Part shown: in pieces, positions 47,853 through 57,353 of the stretch
Position numbering within the stretch: position 1 is the stretch's first letter
How the letters are laid out: every line of letters begins with the position of its first letter
Assembly: GCA_026770575.1 (NCBI GenBank)
Contig: MU657181.1
Coordinates: 502,155 to 566,154, forward strand
Length of the DNA: 64,000 bases
Direction of reading: 5' to 3'
Source: Pelagophyceae sp. CCMP2097
Taxonomy: Eukaryota > Sar > Pelagophyceae
Position numbers and translations under genes: made by a program
Notes under the pieces: model-generated
What the model saw: only the letters and a program-made list of their open reading frames with translations
Databases searched by the model: none
Told to the model about the DNA's origin: nothing

Positions 47853-49014
47853 TTAGGTTCGGCCCGGCAACGCCGGGCCCGGCAACGCCGGCGCGGACGA
47901 CGCCGGCGCGGGCTTGAAAAGAGGGTGTCGCGCTGTCGGAGTTTGCCCACGTTTAGGGTGCATACGACGGTCGACCTCTGCCGCCGCGAGGGCGTGCCCC
48001 TTGGCCGCGGCGCGCTTGTACAAGCGCAGCACCTGGTCCCGCGGCACGCCGCAGCCTTGTGCATATCACTCGCCGAGGTTGTGGACCGCGTCTGCGTTGC
48101 CCTGCGCCGCGGCGAGGCGGAGCCACTTCACAGCTTCGTCGTACGACTGCGCCACGCCCCGGCCCAAGTACAACGCCGCGGCGAGGTGGCTCTGCCCACC
48201 CGGAAAGCCTTGCTCGGCCGCGCGCCGGTACCACAGCGCGGCGGTCTCGTAGTCCATCTCAGAGTCGACACCGTCCCCAAACTTATAACAAATCCCAAGC
48301 TGGCTCTGAGCGGTTGCTTGCTTAAAATCCACCCTGGGTGGGGCTGGCCCAAGCGGTTGCGTGTCCTTGCTCCGCCGAGAGCCGGTACAGCCGGAACACC
48401 CTTTTGGAATCCTTCTGCATGCCCATGACCCCGAAAAGTTATACGTTGCCGAGGTGCAACTGCGCCAAGGCCTTGCCCTCGTCCACGTGCTTCTGCAGGT
48501 GGCGCAGCGACTCGGCGTCAGACTTGGCGAGGGGCGCTCGGCAGAGCGGGCACCGTTCGTCGTACTGCCGGCACTTGTGGGAGCAAGCCGTGCACACCCT
48601 CTTGCAGCAGCAATTGTAAAACGTTTGTCGGTTCGCTTCGATCGGGAGCAGGTCCAGGCAGATGGCACACGTGCCGCGCCAGTCCGGCGCGCCGCCGTTC
48701 GCCGCGGTGGCCTCGACCAGCGCCGTCGTCCGAGCAGCCGGTAAGCGCGCCGCCGCCCTAGAACCAGCTCCCGGCGCGACGTCATCGACGATGGCCGACT
48801 CCTCCTCGATCTTCAGCGGCATGAGCGCGTCGAGGAGGCGGTCCTGGAACTCGGTGGCGAGCTGCCTGCACGCCGCCTTGTGCCCGCGGTCGTACCAGTA
48901 GACGAGATGGCACGCCTTGCCGCAATAGTGCCGCGATTTGCACTTGGTGCAGTGCTTGCCGCCCGGCGCGTCGCAGACGCAGCACGGCTTTGGGACAGCG
49001 GCAGACTCGGCCAT
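47853..49014 (-). pseudogene. MYND-RING-Sel1 repeat gene with in-frame stops
   Basis: Start at Met 49014 (MAESAAVPKP). A MYND zinc finger (CCVCDAPGGKHCTKCKSRHY, CGKACH) is followed by a RING-type finger (CAICLDLLPIEANRQTFYNC, CCKRVCTACSHKC, RCPLCRAP). Sel1-like repeats follow: AQLHLGNV, KDSKRVFRLYRLSAEQGHAT, SQLGICYKFGDGV, ETAALWYRRAAEQG, DEAVKWLRLAAAQGNADAVH and GCGVPRDQVLRLYKRAAAKG. Three breaks are seen: a TAA where the first repeat should have Tyr (after LHLGNV); a 43-bp insertion at 48309-48351 with a 9-bp duplication; and a TGA after HNLGE, aligned with Cys of the neighbouring repeat. Splicing could remove the insertion (GC-AG) and perhaps the TAA, but the TGA sits within a repeat core. 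It is either a decaying gene or one with unusual decoding. Confidence 0.6.
48309..48360 (-). mobile_element. Introner-like element, copy B, with target duplication
   Basis: The 9-bp word AGCGGTTGC occurs at 48309-48317 and 48352-48360, flanking the 34-bp core shared with copies A and C. It sits between the codons of a Sel1 repeat: removing one duplicate plus the core restores GHATAQSQLGICYKFGDG exactly. This is a recent insertion into coding sequence. A GC-AG intron (GCTTGG...CTCAG, 49 nt) would nearly restore the protein. Confidence 0.75.
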
Positions 49015-49242
49015 CGCGTCCGAATGCACCGCCGACAGCGTCGCGACGTCGAGAAGACGAGAAACTACAAGTACTAGTCGGGACCGCGGGGCCCGGCGCG
49101 CCGGCGCCGCCGCAACTGGAATAGCTCTTCGGCGACAAGCTTTTCGAATTTCTTCTGAATACGAATTCAAATGCAGGAACAATCACGTGAATAATCCCAA
49201 TCCCTAGGCCATGGCACCGGGCCTCCGGGCCTGGAAGCCTAC

Positions 49243-49311
49243 CTTCGACTCGGGTTTGATGGTTATTCCCCTTTGGGCCAGCCCCACCCAGGGTGGATCT
49301 TAAGCAAGCAA
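49243..49311 (+). mobile_element. Introner-like element, copy C
   Basis: Plus-strand copy sharing CTTCGACTCGGGTTTGATGG and TTTGGGCCAGCCCCACCCAG, then GGTGGATCTTAAGCAAGCAA, with copy A on the other strand. It lies between the 5' end of the MYND gene and the small-protein gene at 49372. No clear target duplication or host exon was seen. Confidence 0.7.
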
Positions 49312-49371
49312 TCCCTGGCTGTAATTCGACGAACACTCTGAAGAGAAATCGCCCCTCGACACGCGTGCACG

Positions 49372-49733
49372 ATGTCGGGCAAGGGGCAGCTCTCGAGCCA
49401 GCAGGTCGGAAAGCCTTATGGGGCACGGGCGGCCGTGGGGCCTTGGGCGGTCGGAGCGCTCAGAGTGATAGTGCGGTTTTCGCTCGGATTCGATTTCAAT
49501 CGGGATCCCTGTAGGTCGCAGGCCACCTCGGCGTGGCCAACAACCCGAACTGTTCGTCGCAGGCGCAGCATGCGTCGCGGCAGGCCGTCGCCGCGTCGGC
49601 GGCGCAGGGCGGCAGCGGCCGCTCGCAGTCGAGCGTTGCGGGTCAGATGGGCGTCACGACGAACCCGCAGTGCTCCAACGCGACGCAGCATTCCGCGCGC
49701 CAGGGCGTCATGCACGCCGCCGCCAAGAAGTGA
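49372..49733 (+). CDS. Small two-repeat protein, unknown
   Basis: Exon 1 (49372-49404, MSGKGQLSSQQ) and exon 2 (49515-49733) are joined by a 110-nt intron (GTCGGA...TGTAG, phase 0), giving 83 residues. The product has two similar units: GHLGVANNPNCSSQAQHASR and GQMGVTTNPQCSNATQHSAR, each with G-V-x-x-N-P-x-C-S and Q-H-x-x-R-Q. It is Ser/Gln/Ala-rich with no signal peptide or membrane segment. The N-P-x-C-S...Q-H spacing is clear enough to define the repeat, but I know of no family with it. It would be missed by size filters. Confidence 0.6.
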
Positions 49734-49844
49734 AGACCCAGCACCCCGACTGCCTGCTCAACAAACCCATCCTCTAGCATCATCCCTGTCTGCTCAATCA
49801 TAATCGATCCCCTATGTTATTGGACGATTGCGAAAGGGCGGCCT

Positions 49845-50648
49845 CTACTCTTCGAGGCGGAGGATGATGTGGGTTCCAGAGTCCGTCTCGATGATTTCGG
49901 ACAGCTGGCCGATTGCGAGCGCGAACGAGGCGTCCTCAAACGGCTTTTGCATTTGGCCGCGGCCAAAGCTGCCGAGGTCGCCGCCTAGCAGCGCGCATCA
50001 CCGCGGACGTCTTGCGTTCTGACGGACCTTGCTTGCACGACGAGCAGTCGGACCGCTGCTTGGCGAGGCGCGAGAACGCGACCAGGACGTCGTTAGAGGA
50101 TACAATCTCCGCGCGCAGCTTGGTGAGCTCCGCGCGCGCGGCCGCAGGGCTCAGCGTCACCTGCGTGCTTCCGTCTGGGCGGCGGAGTCGGCGGAAAAAG
50201 GCGGCACCTCTGCGTTGGTGCGGCGCGAGACGGGGTTCCGCGAGTTCGTGTGCTTGCAGAGCAAGTGGGCCACGCGCACGGATTCCTTCTTCGCCACGAC
50301 GGGCGTGCGCAGGATGATGTGGACGCCAGAGTCGGTTTCGATGATATCCGAAATCTCCCCGACCTCCAACGCGAACGTCGCGTCTTCAAACGGCTTTTGC
50401 ATAGCACCGCGCCCGAACGCGCCCAAGTCGCCCGACTGCGCAAACGAGCCGCAGTCGCTGCGTTTCTTCGCCGTGGCTGCAAATTTGCCCGCCGGGTCGC
50501 TCGACGCCAAAATCGACTCGCGCCAGGCTTTCATCTCCTTTTTCGCCTCGTCCAGCGACATGGTCAGAGCCTGGTTCGTCCGCCGCGACACCGGGTTGCG
50601 AGAACCCGTGTGCTTCAGCAGCAGGTGGCTGCACCGGACCTGGCTCAT
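49845..50648 (-). CDS. Tandem parvulin (PIN1-type) peptidyl-prolyl isomerase
   Basis: Three exons on the minus strand join two parvulin domains. Domain 1: [71 protein letters not shown]. Domain 2: [20 protein letters not shown], then an intron, [31 protein letters not shown], an intron (GTCCGT...CTAG, phase 1), and [20 protein letters not shown] to [14 protein letters not shown]. Both copies keep the HLL(x)K(x)..SR start and the GDLG-FGRG-MQKPFE core. No WW domain precedes them. Each unit should catalyse proline isomerisation; a tandem Pin1-type arrangement implies recent duplication. Confidence 0.88.
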
Positions 50649-50727
50649 CGCGCGTGCGTCGAGATCGCGCGACTGTGAAAAATGTTGAGTCGCCGAAAAG
50701 TTCCGGGTGATCGATCACGATAACTAT

Positions 50728-50815
50728 CACGTAGGAATCCTACTAGGAATTCCTACTAGTAGGAATTCCTACTATCGGATAGTAGTACTAGTAGGGATCC
50801 CTAGTACGCCTTTGT
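50728..50815. repeat. Cluster of TAGGAATTCCTA/TAGGGATCCCTA palindromes
   Basis: Contiguous palindromic words GTAGGAATCCTAC, TAGGAATTCCTA (twice), TAGTAGTACTAGTA and TAGGGATCCCTA in the divergent gap between the parvulin (minus) and TerC (plus) genes. It is the third cluster of this family in the window. Confidence 0.9.
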
Positions 50816-50876
50816 GCATCCCACCCAAAGCTCGGCCAAGCTGGCACGACGGCGGTGATCGCACCTCCCGGGGGCG

Positions 50877-52141
50877 ATGCACGGCGCGCCGGCGCCGTCG
50901 CAGGATGAGTTCCAATCCGCACTGCGGAAGACGGTGCGTGGCGAGCTGCGAGGCCTGCGAGCCACGAGCCGGGCCGGTGCCGGCCGCAGCTCTTGCGTAG
51001 GCGTTCACCATGCTGCTGGCGACTTTGTTTGGCCTCGGGCTCGGCGCTTACAAGGGCCGGCAGGCTTGCCAGGAGTTCTTCGCCGGCTACCTCGTCGAGC
51101 AGTCCCTATCCGTGGACAACCTCTTCGTCTTCATCATGCTCTTCGAGTACTTCCAGGTCCCGCAGCAACACCAGCAAAGAGTGCTGACGTGGGGCATCAT
51201 CGGCGCCGTCGCGATGCGAGGCATCATGATCGTCGCCGGCGTCGCCGCCGTGCGCAGATTCAAGTGGATGACGCTCCTCTTCGCCGCCATCCTCTTCCTC
51301 AGTAGCGTCAAGCTCCTCATGGAAAACGACGACGACGCAGACCTCTCCGAAAACGGCGTCATGCGCCTCAGTCGTTACCTTGTCGGGGCCACGAGCGAGT
51401 GCGGCTCCTCCTGCAAAGGCTGTCTTCGAAGGCTGCCTTCGAGGCGCGTCGCGTAGGTACGACGGCGACAAGTTCTTCACGGAGCGGCGCGACGACTCGG
51501 CAAAGACGGGGCGACGACGGCACAAAAAGGTCGCGACGCCGCTGCTGCTCTGCCTCGTCTGCGTCGAGCTCTCAGACGTCGTCTTCGCAGTCGACTCCAT
51601 CCCCGCGGTGAGAAGGGCCCTCCGCCGAGACGCCGCGCGAGTGCGCGGCATCCCACGCGCCGCAGGTGTTGGGCATCTCGACGGATCCGTTTGTCGTCTA
51701 CTCTTCGAACATCTTCGCCATCCTGGGCCTGCGCACGCTCTACACTTTGGTCGCCCGCGCAGTCGACCAGATGCAGTGAGTTGGAAGAGTTACAGGGCCG
51801 CATTGCGGTAGTAATCCAGAAGAAGTTTTTGCTGGAGTGCGATTATTTCAAGGTATCTCAAGCCTGCCGTCTGCCTCGTCCTCGTCTTCATCTCGCTCAA
51901 GATGATCTTGGAGTACTTTGACTATCACCTCTCGACGGCGTTTTCGCTATGCGTCGTCTGTACCTGCCTCACCACAGGCTGTGTCCTCTCCGTCTTCGCC
52001 AAGAAGAAGAGCCACAAGAAGCGCGACCCGCCAGAGGCGACGCTGCGGCGGCTGCCGGGCGCCGCACGCGACGAGGCGCTGCTGCACCGCCGCGCCGGCG
52101 GGCTGTCGCACGAGAGCGACCTCGAGCGAGTCAACGTCTGA
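50877..52141 (+). CDS. TerC-family integral membrane protein
   Basis: Exons start at 50877, 51001 and 51457, with two further splices before the stop at 52139-52141. Intron 1 (50934-51000) starts GTGCGT; intron 2 ends GCGTAG. The TerC motifs are FAGYLVEQSLSVDNLFVFIM and the second half ELSDVVFAVDSIPA, followed by GISTDPFVVYSSNIFAILGL, then YLKPAVCLVLVFISLKMILE. The paired acidic motifs (SxDN and ExSDxxFAxDS) lie in two internally repeated halves, as in bacterial TerC/Alx. Plant TerC acts in thylakoid biogenesis; bacterial Alx/TerC are linked to manganese or tellurite. No transit peptide is obvious here; MHGAPAPSQDEFQSALRKT is short. Confidence 0.86.
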
Positions 52142-52635
52142 ACCCCCGCCGGCGGCGCCGCGCCGGCGATGAAGGGCCGAGGAGCCCCCGCGCGGAGCCC
52201 CCGGCCGCGCCCTGAGCTTGGAAGAGCTGCCGCGGACTGTGCCGCACTGTAACCCGCGAACTGTAACGCAAATGATACACCAAACTTGCCGGTCCACAAG
52301 GACGCTCGAGCAAGACGCGGTTCGCTCTACTGTCGCGATGAGCGCCGCCCCCAGGTGGCGTCATACTGAATCTTTCGAACTCGTCGAAACGAGAAAGGAG
52401 GGACCTTCTCTGGGCGGGTGCCTCCTTTGGCGTTGCACGCGGCGCCGCCGTCGGTGCGGCTGGGGTGCGGGCGTTTCAAACATTCTCAAGATTTACATTG
52501 AAATTACAAGCGTGGCGAGGATGTTTTGGGAACATGTTTTAAACAACGTTTTGAGGGATTTGATTAAAACACGTTTTTAAGTTTTTATCCACCTTGCGAG
52601 GAGTCGGACGCCTTTGTGGAAACATTCGGCCCGCG
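52142..52635. other. Convergent gap, TerC to kinesin
   Basis: The 494-bp region between the 3' ends of TerC (plus) and the kinesin (minus) becomes AT-rich after about 52480 (AAACATTCTCAAGATTTACA). It probably holds both 3' UTRs. No gene recognised. Confidence 0.4.
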
Positions 52636-55600
52636 TCATCCGCGCGCCGACGCCGACGAGGCCCTGCGCATCTTGGCGGGCGCAGTCGTGGCGTGTTTCG
52701 TGGGCTTGCCGCACTCGATGCTTGACAGGTGCTGCGCGAACCTGAGCGTGGACGTGGTTTGCTGCAGCTCTTCGTCGTCGGGGCTCAGCGTGGCGATGAG
52801 CAGCGTCTTGCCGTCGCCGGACAGAGCGCGCCTTAGTAGGAGCGTGAGCTTGGAGTTGCGGTAGGGCACGTGCTTCGGCTTGGTCGCCCCCTTTGCAGGG
52901 GGCCCGAGCGCCGTAAAGACATCGACGAGGCAGCTCAACGACTTGTTAATCGCGCACGCTTCTCGAAGCTGCCTGTCGTCGGCGAGGGCGCCGGACCGCG
53001 AGACGCGCTCCGAGCCTGCGAGGTCGACGAGGACGAGCGACCCGAGGCGCGTCTCGCCGCGGCCCGCGTGTTCACCCCGCAGCCTCAAAGTGAACACGGC
53101 GTGGCTCCGGCTCGACCGGTTGTTCAAAAGCGTTGCCGATGTGTGCCGCGCCAGGCGCGCGCGCGCCTGGAGCGCCTCGATCGCGCTGCGGTCGTCGGCG
53201 GCGATTTGGACCCACGTCGCGTGCTCCAGGAGCGGGTACGTCCCGCGCGCGTCGTCGTCGTCGTCGCCCCAGGCGCCGGGGCGCTGCGTCTGCGCGAGGT
53301 GCACCGGCTCGTCGGCTAGGAGGTCGTACAATCTTTCTTCGTAAACTTCCACACAGGACGCTGCGACGTCGTAATTCCACCCCGCCGCCGAGAGTTGCCG
53401 CTGCGCTTCTGCGAGCGCGGCGCAGGCGCGCGGCACGATGCCATCGCTCGCGTCTGCGGGGCCGCCCCGCGCCGCGCCGCCGTGCATGGTAAAGGTCTTG
53501 CCGGACCCCGTAGCGCCGTACGCCAGTATACAAACGTCGTAGCCGTCCATGGCAGACTGGCACAACTCCGCGACCTCCTCAAACACGTCGGCCTGCGTCG
53601 CCGCGGGGCCAAAGGCGCGGTCGAACGTGAAGGCGGCCTTGGTTGCCGCGCGGGGCGTGCCGTCGACGCCCGCTCTTTCCGGCGACTTTACCACGACTGC
53701 GTTCTTCGAGGCCAAAACGGTGACGCCGCCCTTGGCGCGCCGCCCGTCGCCGCGGAGCCGCGCGACGACGCGTATGTTTCCGCGCAATTCTTGAAGCGTA
53801 TTATGCAATGATCGCCTTGAAGTCTCGCTACGTCGCAAAGCGTCCTCGAGCACTCGAAAACGGTCGCAGTCGCCGCGCCTCGACGACGCCTCCGCCTTCG
53901 ACGCCAAAGCCTCTTGCGCCTCTTGGACAAAGGCCTCCGCGGCCGCGCGGGCCTCGTCGCGGCCTCTGGCCCACGCCGCCGAAACGCTCGTGCGCAGCCG
54001 GTCGTCGTGCTCAGAACGCGCCGAATCGAGCGCCGCATTTTGACGCGCGTCGGCGGCCTGGAGCCGCGCCAACGCCGCGGAGTGGGCCTGCTTCAGCGCT
54101 CCCGCGTCCGCCCGCGCCGCCGAGACGCGCCGCTCGGCGTCGCGGTCGCGCGCCACGCGCGCCGCGTCGTCCGCTTCGCGCTCGTCGACGGCGGCCAGCG
54201 CCGCGCCGGCGGCGCGCGCCGCGCGCGTCCGCGTCGCCGCCAGCGATGCCATGAGCGCCTCGACCTGCGCCTCCCCGCGGCTGCACCGCACGGCGAGGCG
54301 GATGCACCGCAGGTTCGCCCGCTTCGACCGCTCCACGCTCGCCAGCGCCAATGCGCGCTCCGCCTAGAAACGACGTATTGGGCGCCTCTGCTTCGAGGCG
54401 TCTCGAGGCGGCTTCTCGAGGCGGCATCCCCGAAAAGGACGGACCTCGATGGCGGCGTCGAAGCTCGCCGCGCGCGTGTCTGCGCGCGCATCTGCTTCGG
54501 CGAGCGCGGCCTGCGTAAAAACCCCGGCCGCCGCCGCCGCGTCGAGGTCGCGGCGCAGCGCCGACGCGCGGTGCTCCGCGGCCGCCGCCGCGCGCGCGGC
54601 GTCGCCCGCCTCGTCGCCGAGGCGCCGCCGCGCGTCGTCCGTCGAGATTTGCGCAAACGTCGACGTCGAAGACGCGGCCGCCGCGGCGTCGTCTCGCAGC
54701 CTCGCCGCACTTCGCATCGCGTCGCAGGCGCAGTTCGCGGCGTTTGCGGCGTCGGCGCTCTGGCGCTGCCGCGCATCCGCCGCCGCGCCGGCCGCCTCGC
54801 TGGCCTTGAAGAGAGCAGCGCACTTTGCGTCCGCGGCCGCCGTCACCCCAAGCACGCGCGCCTCGGCCGCCACCAGCTGTGAAGAGGCCGCTTCGAGCCG
54901 TGACTCGAGCGCGCGGTCTGATGACGTCGCGACTTCGCACTGCGCCGCGAGCGCGGCCCGTGCAGTCGCCAGCGCCGAACGCAGCGATTCGACCTCGGTC
55001 GACGCCCGCGGAATAAACTCGTAAGAGCCGTCGGAGGCTTCAGGCGACGCCGCGCTGGAGCCCGTCTCATGCCGCCTTTCGGGGCGCGACTGCCCGTCGG
55101 TGGTGTGATCCGTCCGAGCACGGACGGCCGACTGTGGGGCACGCTCCTCGGAAGATGCTCCGCGCGCCGCGGCTCGTGGGTCCTCCGAGTCTCGCGGCGG
55201 CGGATCCGCGTCGCCCGCGGGGTGGCCTCGCGTGAGGCGCGCGAGGGTTTCGGCGAGGCGGCGCGCGCTGTCCGACGACGCGAGGCCGTATTGCATGGAC
55301 GGCGAGCGCGGCTCGTCGTCGTCGTCGGAGACGCCGTCGCCGCCGTCGCCGCCGTCGCCGTATTCGCCGTGTTCGTAGCCCTCGAGCGCGGCGCGCATCC
55401 GCTCGTTTTCGAGTATGTAGGCCTGGCGCTCCTCGTGCAGCGCAGCCACTTCTCCCTTTCTCACGCCGAGCTCGCGCGACAGCCGCGCCGCCATCGCCCG
55501 CGCCTCCTTGGCCTCGGCCTGCGCTGCTGCGCAGTCGACGCGCCACGAGTCCGCCCGCGCCGCCGACTCAAGCGCCTCGCGGTCCGCGCCCTCGCGTGCG

Positions 55601-57035
55601 CGCAGCGCGGCCCCGTCAGCGCATTGGGCCGCGTGCGCCTTTTCTAGCTGTGCCCGCTGCTCCTCGAGCGCCGTCCGCAGCGTCGACCGCTTCGCCTCGA
55701 GCGCCGCGGCGCGCTGCTGCGCCTTGCGCATGCCAAAAGCAAGCCGCTCGAGCTGCGAACGGAGCAGCGGCGGCACCGCGCACGCGGAAAAAACCGCGTC
55801 CATGCCAGAGGACACCGAGTCGCAGTCGGACGACTCGTCGTCCGACTCGCCCGTGGCGGCGCTGCGGACCTCGGCTTGGCCGTCGTTTTCACGGCTGCCA
55901 GCCACCGTCGACTTGCAAGTCCCATTCTTCTTCGCTGTCGGCGACGCGGCGAGGAGGCGGTCCAGCGTGACCTCGACGTCCGATGCGGCGGCCCCGAGGG
56001 CCCTCGACGCCGCCGTCGCGCGGCGCCACGCGGCGACGGCGCGGCGCTTCGCCATCGCACCCAAGCGGCCGAGGACCTTGAAGAGGTGGCTCTGAGCGAG
56101 GGCCCGGGCGCGCCAGCCGCGGAATCTGCGCGCGACCGCGCAGCGGCGCAGCGCGGCGACGAGGCGGCGCGCGGAAACGAGCGCGCCCCGGTGGCGGCAG
56201 TCGCGCCGTGCCTTTCCGGCCTCCGCCTTGGCCGCCGCCGTCCGTGCGCGCTCGCGCTCGAGCGCGAACTCGAGGCGCGTCATCGCGTCCGTCGTGCCCA
56301 ATTCGAGCGGCGAGCGCGGCGCCTTGGCCGGCGTCGCGTCGGAGCGGCCCCGCTCGCCGCGGACGCGGTCCAGCTCGTCTGCGAGGGCCGCGGCGTGATG
56401 TCGCAGCTCGTGCAGCTCAGCGTGCGCGTGTTTGGCGACGAAGCCGATACCCGCCGGCGGCTGCTCCGGCGAGACGAAGCGCGTTGCAGGGGAGCCGTCG
56501 CCCAGCGCGCCGTTGAGACGCGTCCGCTGCGACTTTTGCAGGGCGCCGATGAACTCGCGCGAGGCCTCGAGCTCGTCGTGCAGCGCCGCGTGCGCCTGCT
56601 GCAGCGCAGCGGCCTCTTTTAGGGCCCTCTTCCTACAGCGCGCGCAGTGAGGTTGCCAAATGAGCCATGGAGGGAAGGACGCACGCGCTGCGCTCGGCAT
56701 CGCGCGCGCGGCGGTCGAGCTTCTCTTCGTACCTACGCCGCGCGTCGATGGCGCCTCGCCGCGCGGCGGTCGCACCGTCGGAACTCATCGGTCCGTTCTG
56801 CAAACTTTGAGATGAGCTTGACCCGTTGGAGTTCATATTTCGAGAGCTGAGCGCCGTCGCCGCGGAGCTCCGCGGCCACGTCGCGCTCCAACGCCGCCAC
56901 CTCCGCCTCCCGCGCCGCCGAATCGCGCGACGCCGCCCGACGCAGAGCCACTGCCCGCCGCGCCGCGCCGTCGTCGTCGTCGCTCCCGGATGGCGACCCC
57001 GAGCCCGCGCGCGCGGAGGGCGCGAAGCGCTCCAT
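52636..57035 (-). CDS. Kinesin-14 (C-terminal motor) with long coiled coil
   Basis: Four frames join into one gene on the minus strand. Exon 1 starts at Met 57035 (MERFAPSARAGSGSPSGSDD) and includes LSKYELQRVKLISKFAERTD. Two tiny introns follow, then a ~2.3-kb exon of coiled coil (ALKEAAALQQAHAALHDELE; ALERDVAAEL-type heptads throughout). An intron (GTCCGT...TTCTAG) joins AAIE to AERALALASVERSKRANLRC. The motor occupies the C-terminus: LRGNIRVVARLRG (neck-motor junction of kinesin-14), P-loop LAYGATGSGKTFTMHGG, switch I NNRSSRSHAVF, switch II LVDLAGSERV, and HVPYRNSKLTLLLRRALSGD. The C-terminal motor with the RGNIRV linker predicts a minus-end-directed kinesin. The tail is short and Ser/Ala-rich. 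Confidence 0.9.
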
Positions 57036-57353
57036 CAGCCGCCGCGGAAGAGGCTAGGCGCGCATCGGCTCGGCGCAATCTCGTTCCAAATGACGACTTT
57101 TTCAAAATCATTTTCAGGATTTGATCAAAGGTGGCCCAGGTCCCTTTTCGGAGGTGTTTAGATATTAGGTGAGTTAGAATGGGACGGCCTTTTCGGACGC
57201 GAACATTCGACGATTGTCCATCGAATCGCCGAGCGGTCGCAACGTCCAAGCGTCGCCCCGTGGACCACGCCGATTCATCTCGGGAGCGCTCGGGCCTCCT
57301 CTGCGGCTTTGGGGCAACAGGTTCCCAAAACGTTAAATACCCATGGCTTATCT
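57036..57353. other. Gap between kinesin and DEAD-box genes
   Basis: The 318-bp region lies upstream of the kinesin start (minus) and downstream of the helicase stop (minus). It includes an AT-rich stretch (CTTTTTCAAAATCATTTTCAGG). No gene recognised. Confidence 0.4.

Noticed and set aside
52870..53344. Plus-strand frames opposite the kinesin motor
   Set aside because: Antisense shadows; the minus strand carries the P-loop and switch motifs.
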